6,827 nt of DNA from Acidobacteriaceae bacterium (GTDB taxonomy: Bacteria > Acidobacteriota > Terriglobia > Terriglobales > Acidobacteriaceae): positions 1 to 6,827 of the forward strand of contig PKYX01000511.1 of assembly GCA_003132825.1 (NCBI GenBank), given 5' to 3'. Shown piece by piece: positions 1-6,816 of the stretch. The position numbers were made by a program, and so were the translations under genes. Position 1 is the stretch's first letter. Every line of letters begins with the position of its first letter. The notes beneath the pieces are model-generated. The model did not search any database. It had not been told where the DNA came from and was given only the letters and a program-made list of their open reading frames with translations.

Positions 1-2579
1 TTCTTCAAGCCGAAGCGAGGGAATTGTACCGTAATCTTGGCCTCTTCACCCTCCCCTTCGCGCTGATAGACCGTGCCTTCGCCGTATTTCGGATGCCGAA
101 CCTTCTGCCCCGGACGAAATCCCTTGCGGCCAGGGGGCGCCGCAGCCGGCATTTTGGGGATGCTAAATTTCTTGCCTCGCGAGGCGAAGAACTCAGCGAT
201 ATTGTCAATGGAGTGGTGGTTCGTACCGGAGTACGAGGCGACTTGACGCGCCTGGTCCGGCGAATTCCAGCTAGCGCTCTGATCCTCGTCCTCGTAGGAA
301 TAGTGGCTTGGCTCGATCGAGGCAGATCCTTGGGACGCCGGGACTCTGGCCCGCGAACGTCGGGGAGTCCCCATGTCCTCGAGCAGTTCCCCCGGCACTT
401 CTTCCAAGAAGCGCGACGGCACGCTGGACTCGGGCTGGTCGTTTCCGTAGCGGCGGCGATACACCGCCCGGGTCAATATCAACGTACTCATGGCCCGGGT
501 CATGCCCACATAACACAGCCGCCGCTCCTCCTCGATGTCATCCGGGCGCAGAAACGTGCGCGAGTGCGGGAAAAGACCCTCTTCCATCCCACACAAAAAT
601 ATCAGCGGAAACTCCAGACCCTTGGCCGCGTGCAAGGTCATGAGCGTGATCTGGGCGCGTTCATCGTACGCATCGACATCGCTCACGAGCGCCGCATGGT
701 CGAGGAACTGGTCGATGGTCTCGCCACGGTCGCGCGAATCGAGGGCAGCATTCACCAGTTCGTTCAGGTTTTCGACCCGCGAGTAAGCCTCCGGTGTGTC
801 TTCCGCTTCGAGCTGCTTGATGTAGGCGGTGCGGTCCAGGAGGAACTTGAGGATCTCAGCGGTGTTCGCGGCGACCGGGCTTGCGGGTGTGGTGCCGGCA
901 TCGTGAGGTCCCGCTGGTTCCGAGCCGGAGGAGGCTACTGCGGGTGGAATCTGGTCATCAGCGGCGGAATCGGGTTCATCAAATTCGAAGCTGAAGTTGC
1001 CCGGGCTGAAGTCGGTGTCGTCGGTAGCTTCTTCGCTCTCGGGCGGTAAGGCTTCGCCCCCCGGGCGATCCGAGGACTCGGCGCTTGCGGTTTCCTCCAT
1101 GCGCTCGACATAGCGGCCAACCAGCATGGCTTGCGCATCCTCGACCAGACTCTGGAAGCTTTTCAGCGCTGCCCGCGCCCGCTGCGGCAGGAGCTGGCGG
1201 CGAAGCGCTTCCCCGGTCGCACCCCACAACGAAAGCCCGGTCTCGAGCGCCAGCTGTTCCAAAGTCTCAATCGTAGTCTTGCCAATTCCGCGCACCGGAG
1301 TGTTGATCACCCGCAACAGCGAGATCGAATCATCCGGATTCAGGATGACTTTGAGATAGGAGATCATGTCCTTGATTTCAGCGCGCTCGTAGAACGAAAA
1401 TCCGCCGACCACGTTGTATTTCAACTGATAGCGCCGCATGGCCTCTTCAAACAAGCGCGATTGCGAGTTGGTGCGGTAAAGGACCGCCGCGCGCGGACTC
1501 TCGTCGTCGCTCGCCGCCGCGCGCAGATACTTCGCAATGTAGTCGGCGGCGAACAGGGCTTCGTTTTCCCCATCGGGGGCTTCGTAGTAGCCGATCTTCG
1601 CCCCGCCCTGCCGCGACGTCCAAAGATTCTTGCCCTTGCGCTTGATATTGTTCGCCACCACCGCCGAGGCTGCCTGCAGAATATTCTGGGTGGAACGGTA
1701 GTTCTGCTCCAAGCGCACAATCTTGGCCTCGGGAAAATCTTTCTCAAACTCCAAAATGTTGCGAATGTCGGCTCCCCGCCAGGAGTAAATCGACTGGTCC
1801 TCATCGCCCACGGCGCAAACGTTGTGTCGCGTCCCGGCCAGCAGCCGCATGAGTTCATACTGCGGACGGTTGGTGTCCTGATATTCGTCGATCATGATGT
1901 ACTGAAAACGCCGGTTGTAGTATTCGCGGACTTCGGATCGGGCTTTCAGCAGACGCACGGACTCAAGCAGGAGATCGTCAAAATCGAGCGCGTTCGCCTT
2001 GCCCAGCTCTTTGCGGTACTCCTCATAAATCTGAGCCACGCGCTCGGTCTTCGGATCGGAGGATTGCAGGTAGACCTCCTGGGGATCGAGCATATGATTC
2101 TTGGCCCAGGAAATATGGGACAGCACGGAGCGCGGGGTGGTCTGTTTGTCGTCGATCCCCAAGCGGCGCATCACGCCTTTGACCAGTTGCTGCTGATCGT
2201 TCTCGTCGTAGATCACAAAGCTCTTAGTGTGGCCGATGGCGGGCCGGCCGGGAACCGTCGAAGCAATGCGCAGGGCTTCGATATCGCGGCGCAGAAGCCG
2301 TACGCAGAAGGAATGGAAGGTCGAGATCACGGGCTTGGCGATCGACAGTCCGCCCACCAGCCGGTCCACGCGCTCGACCATCTCGGCGGCGGCCTTGTTG
2401 GTGAAGGTCATCGCCAGGATGGATTCCGGCATCACGCCCAGGTGTTCGATGAGATGGGCGATGCGGTAGGTGATCACGCGCGTCTTCCCGCTGCCTGCGC
2501 CGGCGAGAATGAGCAACGGGCCGTCGCTGGTTTCGACGCCTTCACGCTGCTCCGGGTTGAGTTGGGAGAGAAAAGACAA
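1..2579 (-). CDS. pcrA: UvrD/PcrA-type superfamily 1A DNA helicase, C-terminus cut by window edge
   Basis: ATP-dependent 3'-5' DNA helicase/translocase, by family expected to act in nucleotide excision repair, clearance of recombination intermediates and replication-transcription conflicts. All SF1A motifs are visible: NPEQ Q-motif (residues 8-11), Walker A GAGSGKT (27-33), TFTNKAAAEM (58-67), Walker B DEYQDTN (from 231), GDEDQSIYSWRGAD (258-271), QNYRST (292-297), TLHAAKGLEF (648-657) and EERRLCYVGMTRA (ending at 696). From about residue 821, FRPGQKVRHPKYGEGTV opens the Tudor-like C-terminal domain typical of PcrA/UvrD. The frame is open to base 1, so only a short tail is probably missing. 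The 859 or more residues exceed the usual 720-750, partly because of an acidic low-complexity insert at about 494-567. The start is TTG at 2579, giving MSFLSQLNPEQ. No ATG or GTG lies in frame between the upstream TGA (2670-2672) and this codon, and the first in-frame ATG falls after Walker A. Family identity is near certain; the choice between the names pcrA and uvrD is not. Confidence 0.96.
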   Translation of the reverse strand, partial: MSFLSQLNPEQREGVETSDGPLLILAGAGSGKTRVITYRIAHLIEHLGVMPESILAMTFTNKAAAEMVERVDRLVGGLSIAKPVISTFHSFCVRLLRRDIEALRIASTVPGRPAIGHTKSFVIYDENDQQQLVKGVMRRLGIDDKQTTPRSVLSHISWAKNHMLDPQEVYLQSSDPKTERVAQIYEEYRKELGKANALDFDDLLLESVRLLKARSEVREYYNRRFQYIMIDEYQDTNRPQYELMRLLAGTRHNVCAVGDEDQSIYSWRGADIRNILEFEKDFPEAKIVRLEQNYRSTQNILQAASAVVANNIKRKGKNLWTSRQGGAKIGYYEAPDGENEALFAADYIAKYLRAAASDDESPRAAVLYRTNSQSRLFEEAMRRYQLKYNVVGGFSFYERAEIKDMISYLKVILNPDDSISLLRVINTPVRGIGKTTIETLEQLALETGLSLWGATGEALRRQLLPQRARAALKSFQSLVEDAQAMLVGRYVERMEETASAESSDRPGGEALPPESEEATDDTDFSPGNFSFEFDEPDSAADDQIPPAVASSGSEPAGPHDAGTTPASPVAANTAEILKFLLDRTAYIKQLEAEDTPEAYSRVENLNELVNAALDSRDRGETIDQFLDHAALVSDVDAYDERAQITLMTLHAAKGLEFPLIFLCGMEEGLFPHSRTFLRPDDIEEERRLCYVGMTRAMSTLILTRAVYRRRYGNDQPESSVPSRFLEEVPGELLEDMGTPRRSRARVPASQGSASIEPSHYSYEDEDQSASWNSPDQARQVASYSGTNHHSIDNIAEFFASRGKKFSIPKMPAAAPPGRKGFRPGQKVRHPKYGEGTVYQREGEGEEAKITVQFPRFGLK
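872..1100 (-). other. Acidic low-complexity insertion inside the helicase 2B region
   Basis: Residues about 494-567 of the helicase are rich in Glu, Asp, Ser, Pro and Ala (for example EETASAESSD, PPESEEATDDTDF, FEFDEPDSAADD) and look disordered. They sit between a helix resembling the PcrA segment 'VTELVEEVL' and the conserved stretch that resumes at TAEILKFLLDRTAYIKQLEAE. From my memory of PcrA, these segments are nearly adjacent in the family, so about 70 residues look inserted. The reading frame is intact on both sides. The function is unknown; a flexible linker or protein-interaction segment is only a guess. Confidence 0.75.
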
Positions 2580-2595
2580 AGGAACCTGTGGCTCT

Positions 2596-2601
2596 ATTTT
2601 A
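2596..2601 (-). promoter_or_regulatory. Possible -10 element for the helicase gene
   Basis: The minus strand reads TAAAAT, which matches 5 of 6 bases of the TATAAT consensus, 16 nt before the TTG start codon. No good -35 hexamer is visible about 17 nt upstream. If real, it would give a leader of only about 10 nt and let the helicase be transcribed independently of the methyltransferase. An AGG lies 5 nt before the TTG and is the only Shine-Dalgarno-like sequence present. Confidence 0.25.
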
Positions 2602-2669
2602 CTCGGTCCGTGCCGACCTGAGTTTCGCCCCAGCAGAATCCGCTGCTTGAAATCAACGACCGGCCGGCC

Positions 2670-3518
2670 TCAACGCCGCGCGCTCACCAGTTGCGCCAGA
2701 CCCCCTGAGATGCGCAAACCGCCCCGGCGATCTTCGAAGTAGCGGGCGTTCATCTGGTCCCGAGCCAGGGTCTCGACGTGGCTGAATCCCATCCCCTCGA
2801 GGTCCCCAGCCAATTCGGAGGGAACAAAAAACAGGCGGAACGGCTCGCCCGCAGACTCGACCCGCGCGGCCAGAGCCCGCAACACAGCCTGCTCATCCCT
2901 ATCCAGCGAGGATGGATCGACCGCGTAATCAAACACCACCGCGCTCGGCGCCGGCAGCGAGGCGATCCAGGCGAGCGTCCCATCAAAGACCTCGCGGGAA
3001 AGGTAGGGGGTAACCCCGAGCCAGGAGAAAAACGTGGCCTTCCACTGAAACCCGGCACGCGACAGCTCGGCCGCCAAGTCCTGCCGCTCAAAGTCCGCCG
3101 GAACAAAAGTCAGGGTCGCGGGAACCGAGATTTCTCCCGCCGCCAAGCGCTCCCGCTTCCACGCCTGCGTGGCCGGATGATCCACCTCAAAGATGCGAAG
3201 CCCGCGATCCGCATGGGGAGCGCGAAAGGCGGAAGTATCGAGCCCAGCGCCCAAAATCACGGATTGCCTGATGCCGCGCTCGACCGCGGCCGCCAGCTCA
3301 TCTTCCGCAAAACGGCTTCGCGCCACTAAAAAGGCGCGCAGCGCCCGGGAGGTATGGCTGTCCTCGCGGGAATCCGATTGCAATTCGGCGATTGCCTTCG
3401 GCCCAAGGACGCGCAAAGCCAGGGGGTCATCGAATACCTTCGGATCGTCGAGCAGCTGGTGGGAGGCGCGGCGCATGGCCACCCGGTACGCGGTGCGACT
3501 GAATTTCTCTTCTTCCAT
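2670..3518 (-). CDS. Class I SAM-dependent methyltransferase, TIGR00027/LCM-like family
   Basis: This 282-residue protein probably transfers a methyl group from S-adenosylmethionine to an unknown acceptor. It resembles the TIGR00027 group of the leucine carboxyl methyltransferase superfamily, common in actinobacteria and acidobacteria. Visible signatures are an N-terminal helix with SRTAYRVAMRRASHQ (7-21), DPLALRVLG (31-39), FLVARSRFAEDEL (63-75), the SAM-binding motif I VILGAGLDTSAFR (87-99), the acidic ribose-binding strand FEVDHPATQ (110-118), and TFFSWLGVTPYL (161-172), the characteristic later strand of the family. No signal peptide or membrane segment is seen, so it should be cytosolic. 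The length is normal. The ATG at 3518 is kept because the next Met (residue 15) would remove conserved N-terminal residues, although no strong Shine-Dalgarno precedes it. It lies 67 nt after the DUF971 gene and 90 nt before the helicase start. The substrate cannot be read from the sequence. Confidence 0.9.
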   Translation of the reverse strand: MEEEKFSRTAYRVAMRRASHQLLDDPKVFDDPLALRVLGPKAIAELQSDSREDSHTSRALRAFLVARSRFAEDELAAAVERGIRQSVILGAGLDTSAFRAPHADRGLRIFEVDHPATQAWKRERLAAGEISVPATLTFVPADFERQDLAAELSRAGFQWKATFFSWLGVTPYLSREVFDGTLAWIASLPAPSAVVFDYAVDPSSLDRDEQAVLRALAARVESAGEPFRLFFVPSELAGDLEGMGFSHVETLARDQMNARYFEDRRGGLRISGGLAQLVSARR

Positions 3519-3585
3519 TGCCGGACTTCGTTCGAAAACCTAGGTCGGCACGGCTGTGGGCAGTCGAACCCCAATTCGGTCTGCT

Positions 3586-3963
3586 CTATTTGGTCTCGGC
3601 CGCCAGCCGCCCGCTCTGGCACTGCTCACAGGGACAAACCTTGCGCAAAAACTCCCAGGAATAGATTCCTAGCTCGTGTCCATCGTTCCAATGAAACTTG
3701 ATCGCATATTTGCCCACACCGTCGGCCGACAGGGGCTTGACCGCGGGCTTGAACATGGGGAGTGTCCCGGGCGCCAAGGCGGGCGAATCTCCCGGCTCGC
3801 GCCCGCTCTTGGTTCGCTCATCGTCACAGAGGGCGCAGGGGCAGGCGTCGCGCAGGTATGAAAATCGGTAGTGCGAAGCATGGCCGTCATGCCACTCGAT
3901 GTCCACGCCTGCGCCGGTTGTAAGATTTACTTTGACCGATTTGGGATCTGCCGCGCCCGCCAT
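3586..3963 (-). CDS. Stand-alone DUF971 protein (GBBH-like N-terminal domain) with two Cys clusters
   Basis: A 125-residue protein matching the DUF971 fold (the PF06155 type, 'gamma-butyrobetaine hydroxylase-like N-terminal'). The matching features are DIEWHDGHASHYRFSYLRD (21-39), CPCALC (41-46), then KYAIKFHWNDGHELGIYSWEFLR (85-107) and CPCEQC (110-115). In gamma-butyrobetaine hydroxylase the domain binds zinc through three Cys and one His. Here C41, C43, C46 and either H91 or H96 are likely equivalents. The same domain is found at the C-terminus of the plant Fe-S carrier HCF101, so a metal or Fe-S related role is possible but unproven. No oxygenase domain is attached, so this is not a hydroxylase by itself. 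The second cluster C110, C112, C115 is notable. The ATG at 3963 has only a close, weak GAGG upstream. The gene begins 55 nt after the permease stop. Confidence 0.88.
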   Translation of the reverse strand: MAGAADPKSVKVNLTTGAGVDIEWHDGHASHYRFSYLRDACPCALCDDERTKSGREPGDSPALAPGTLPMFKPAVKPLSADGVGKYAIKFHWNDGHELGIYSWEFLRKVCPCEQCQSGRLAAETK

Positions 3964-4018
3964 GAACCTCAGTATCGCACGAACGTGGAGGGCTCACAGA
4001 TCGCGCTCGGCCCGGGCT

Positions 4019-6532
4019 TCACTCGCATCTGAGGGCTTCGATCGGGTCGATCTCGGTTGCGCGCCGGGCTGGAATCCAACTCGCCCCCAGCGTAGCTGTG
4101 ATCAATACCAGTGCGATGGCCAGGAAAACCGCCGGATCTCGTGGGCTCACGCCGATCAGTAAATTGCCCATCAATGGGGTCAGGACATAGGCCCCTGCCG
4201 TGCCGATCAAGAGCCCGGTCGCCGCCAGCAAAATTCCGTTGGCAAGAACCATTCGTAGAATGGAACCTCTTTGTGCGCCAAGCGCAATCCGCACTCCAAT
4301 CTCCTGCGTTCTGCGGCCCACCAGGAATGACACCACGCCGTACAAACCGATGACAGCCAGCAACAGAGCAGCCAGGCCAAATGCGCCGCCGAGAATAGCC
4401 GAAACACGCGGCATAAAAAGCCCTTGACTCGACACGGCGCTGGCTAGGGCAAGGACCGACACGGGAGCGAGTTCCCGATCGAGCATCCCGAGTTGGTCCC
4501 GTATTGGGGAAACCATCGTGGTCGGGTCACCCTCGGTCCGCACATGCAGCGTCCCCATGGGTCTCCCCATCTGTCCATAGGACATGTAGAAGACCGGGAT
4601 CATCGGCCCGCCGATATTCCCGTAGTTCGAATCCTTGACCACGCCTACGATCGAAATGTGGTCGTGGTCGCGCAAGCGAAGGTTGTGCCCAATGGCCTTT
4701 TCGAGGTCTCCATTGCCGACGATGTATCTTCGCGCCAGCGTCTCGTTCACGATTGCGACCAGCGGTCCGTTGGCTGTGTCCTCGTCCCTGAACTCGCGGC
4801 CCCGAAGTAGCGGAATCTCGAGGGTCGCAAAATATCCTGGGCCGACTTGATTGGTGGCGGTGTCGACAAAGTTTTCGCCGCCCGCCGCGGTGTAGCCGTC
4901 GATCGAAATGTCCCACGAGCTCCCGGAGAGAAAGGGCACATTGCTGCCCAGGCTAGCGGATTTGACGCCGGGCAACCCGATGGTCTGCCGCAGAAGCTGC
5001 TGATTGAAGCGGAGCGCTTTGTCCGGGGAATATCCGTTCAGAGTGGGATCAACGGCAAGCAGCAAAACATGGTCAGGATTGAAACCCAGATCCACCTTTT
5101 GGGCCTTGACGAAGGCTTTCAGGAACAATCCTCCACCAATCAGCAGGATGGTGGATAAAGCAATCTGGCCCGCGATGAGGAATCGCCGCGCCAACGTGCC
5201 AAACTTGCGGCTTCCCGATACTCCAGCCCTGACATTGGTCGTGGCCGCCATCGCTTCCCGGACCGTCAGGAAGGCTGGAGCCAGTCCACATAAAAAAACC
5301 GCGGCCGTGGATACCAGCAGGGCAAACGTCAGGACCCGCCAATCCAGGTGAAATTGAGGACTGGACGGAGCCGGCGAATACGGCAACAGAGCCGCGAAAC
5401 CCCTGATACATCCAAATCCGAGCAATACGCCGGAGACGCCGCCGAGCCATGCCAGCACGGCGCTCTCGGTCAGCAGTTGCCGAACCAAGGTGCCCCGCGT
5501 GGCCCCGATGGCAAGCTGAGTACAAGTCTCCCTGATCCGCGACGTCGCCCGGGCCATCAGAAGGCTGGCCACGTTCGCGCATGCGATCAGCAGAACCAGC
5601 AGAACCAGCGCCATCAGGATCGACGGAAGCAGAATCCCATTACCCACCAGCCGGCGGTTCATTTCCTTCCGCACGAACCCGGCGGTGTCCTTGTTGGTGT
5701 CCGGGTAGGCCCGCTCGAGCTCGCGCATCATGGTGTCCACCTCGGCTTGCGCCTCGACGACCGTGACCCCGGGTTTCAGGCGGCCCATCATGCTGAAGCC
5801 CCGGTAACTGCGGTGAGTGAGCATGTCGGTGCCGTCTGAGGTCAAGCCAGCGGTCATTACGGCCGGCACATAAATATCAGGGCGGTAGAAAAGATCGGCG
5901 CCGCTGAATAATCGGGGAGAGACGCCGATGATGGTGAAGCTTTGGCCATTCAGCTTTACTTGCTTCCCGATCACGCCCGGATCTTTGGCGAATGTCCGGT
6001 TCCAGAGTGCATAGCTGATGATGGCGACCGGATACTTACCGGGTACGTCGTCTTCTTCGGGGCGAAAATCTCGTCCCAGAACGGGAGGGACCTGCATCGT
6101 CGAGAAGAAACTTCCCGAAACCAGAAGTCCCCAAACCATCTGTGAATCGCCCTGGCCGCTGTTCATCGCCGCCGACATGCTTTGAGAAATCGCCAGACTC
6201 TGAAACGACTGGCTGCGACTGCGGAAGTCTCGGTAGTCCAGATAGGAAGCATCGCCGAACTGCGTCAGGCGCGAGGCCGCGATATCGACCACGACCAGAT
6301 CATGGGGGTGTGGCACGGGCAGCGGCCGCAGCAGAATTGCGTCGACCAGGCTGAAGATGGCGGTATTCGCGCCGATCCCAAGCGCCAGTGACAGGACCAC
6401 GACGAGGGTGAATCCAGGCTTTCGGCGAAAACTGCGGAGGGTGACCCGCAGGTCGCGCCAGAATGCTTCGATCCAAGAAACAATTCGAGGCTGGGAATTG
6501 GTTTGCGGCAAGAAAGTTTGAGAAGCTCTCAT
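4019..6532 (-). CDS. ADOP-family ABC permease (duplicated MacB-core/FtsX)
   Basis: An 837-residue inner-membrane protein of the acidobacterial duplicated orphan permease family (TIGR03434-like), related to MacB/FtsX permeases. Order of parts: cytosolic helix WRDLRVTLRSFRRKPGF; TM1 (about 40-66) with LSLALGIGANTAIFS; extracytoplasmic MacB core; TM2-4 (about 299-327, 353-383, 400-423); second copy starting with TM5 (about 449-473), another extracytoplasmic core, and TM6-8 (about 710-738, 763-788, 801-823). It ends in the FtsX-type tail IPARRATEIDPIEALR. The second-copy cytosolic loop RRTQEIGVRIALGAQRG is canonical. No ATP-binding domain is present in it or beside it, as expected for this 'orphan' family, whose substrates are unknown. 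The start at 6532 is preferred because AGGTGA lies 5 nt upstream. The in-frame ATG at 6568 would add 12 residues but has no Shine-Dalgarno. Confidence 0.93.
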   Translation of the reverse strand: MRASQTFLPQTNSQPRIVSWIEAFWRDLRVTLRSFRRKPGFTLVVVLSLALGIGANTAIFSLVDAILLRPLPVPHPHDLVVVDIAASRLTQFGDASYLDYRDFRSRSQSFQSLAISQSMSAAMNSGQGDSQMVWGLLVSGSFFSTMQVPPVLGRDFRPEEDDVPGKYPVAIISYALWNRTFAKDPGVIGKQVKLNGQSFTIIGVSPRLFSGADLFYRPDIYVPAVMTAGLTSDGTDMLTHRSYRGFSMMGRLKPGVTVVEAQAEVDTMMRELERAYPDTNKDTAGFVRKEMNRRLVGNGILLPSILMALVLLVLLIACANVASLLMARATSRIRETCTQLAIGATRGTLVRQLLTESAVLAWLGGVSGVLLGFGCIRGFAALLPYSPAPSSPQFHLDWRVLTFALLVSTAAVFLCGLAPAFLTVREAMAATTNVRAGVSGSRKFGTLARRFLIAGQIALSTILLIGGGLFLKAFVKAQKVDLGFNPDHVLLLAVDPTLNGYSPDKALRFNQQLLRQTIGLPGVKSASLGSNVPFLSGSSWDISIDGYTAAGGENFVDTATNQVGPGYFATLEIPLLRGREFRDEDTANGPLVAIVNETLARRYIVGNGDLEKAIGHNLRLRDHDHISIVGVVKDSNYGNIGGPMIPVFYMSYGQMGRPMGTLHVRTEGDPTTMVSPIRDQLGMLDRELAPVSVLALASAVSSQGLFMPRVSAILGGAFGLAALLLAVIGLYGVVSFLVGRRTQEIGVRIALGAQRGSILRMVLANGILLAATGLLIGTAGAYVLTPLMGNLLIGVSPRDPAVFLAIALVLITATLGASWIPARRATEIDPIEALRCE

Positions 6533-6537
6533 CGATT

Positions 6538-6543
6538 TCACCT
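6538..6543 (-). promoter_or_regulatory. Shine-Dalgarno site that decides the permease start
   Basis: The minus strand reads AGGTGA, followed by 5 nt and then ATG at 6532-6530. The upstream in-frame ATG at 6568 is preceded by CGCGCGTGCC, which has no anti-16S complementarity. This favours the shorter permease product. Confidence 0.65.
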
Positions 6544-6717
6544 GGCTGCAGAATGAAATACGCTGCATGGCACGCGCGAGTTCAGATAGGAATCGCGTTC
6601 AGCAAGCCGCAAGCCCCCTCTGACACTCCGACACTGTTTTGTGTGACCGATAAAGATGCTCCCTGCATATTCGTGGCTCGGCCAAGCAGCTTGGGTACCA
6701 TGAGCAATCAGGTCACC

Positions 6718-6746
6718 GTCATAGGGACTTGGCAAGTTCTAGACAA
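6718..6746 (-). promoter_or_regulatory. Candidate sigma70-type promoter for the permease
   Basis: The minus strand shows TTGTCT (6746-6741) and TATGAC (6723-6718), each matching 4 of 6 consensus bases, with an ideal 17-nt spacer. It would give a leader of about 180 nt before the ATG at 6532. Such matches occur by chance often enough that this is only a candidate. Confidence 0.3.
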
Positions 6747-6772
6747 CAAAGCAGACGGAGCAGTTCTGAAAC

Positions 6773-6802
6773 CATGCGGTGTCCGCTCGCGGAAACCGCA
6801 TG
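6773..6802. repeat. Long near-perfect inverted repeat (hairpin)
   Basis: The arms CATGCGGT (6773-6780) and ACCGCATG (6795-6802) pair perfectly. After one G/A mismatch, the inner arms TCCG (6782-6785) and CGGA (6790-6793) pair around a CTCG loop, making 12 pairs with a possible further C-G closing pair. No T-tract follows on either strand, so it is not a standard intrinsic terminator. An operator or the 3' end of a gene beyond the right edge are alternatives. Confidence 0.75.
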
Positions 6803-6816
6803 TTCGGAAGCGGACA
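6780..6816. repeat. Second inverted repeat overlapping the first
   Basis: TGTCCGCT (6780-6787) and AGCGGACA (6809-6816) are perfect 8-bp inverted arms separated by 21 bp, with about 29 bp between arm centres (close to three helical turns). The left arm also takes part in the hairpin at 6773-6802, so the two structures exclude each other in single-stranded form. A short palindrome GGAC-AG-GTCC (6812-6821) overlaps the right arm. This could be a protein-binding site or alternative RNA folds. Confidence 0.6.

Noticed and set aside
24..1049. 341-residue open frame on the plus strand
   Set aside because: Antisense to the helicase C-terminal half, including its motifs V and VI and Tudor-like domain; no domain of its own is visible.
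1131..2621. 496-residue open frame on the plus strand
   Set aside because: It lies wholly antisense to the helicase, whose motifs are all present on the minus strand. The translation shows no recognisable domain and has the His/Gly/Val/Arg-rich look of an antisense shadow in GC-rich DNA.
2778..3329. 183-residue open frame on the plus strand
   Set aside because: Antisense shadow of the methyltransferase, whose SAM-binding motif lies on the other strand in this interval.
5348..5839. 163-residue open frame on the plus strand
   Set aside because: Antisense to the permease; Gln/Pro/Arg-rich with no recognisable motif.
4019..6568. Longer permease form starting at the ATG at 6568
   Set aside because: The site before that ATG has no Shine-Dalgarno, while the ATG at 6532 has AGGTGA at proper spacing; the 12 extra residues show no family-conserved sequence.
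6538..6735. Possible 65-residue leader peptide before the permease, minus strand
   Set aside because: It begins at TTG without a Shine-Dalgarno, has no recognisable composition or motif, and overlaps the candidate promoter and leader.
6773..6802. Intrinsic terminator at the hairpin
   Set aside because: The stem is strong, but neither strand has a run of T after it.
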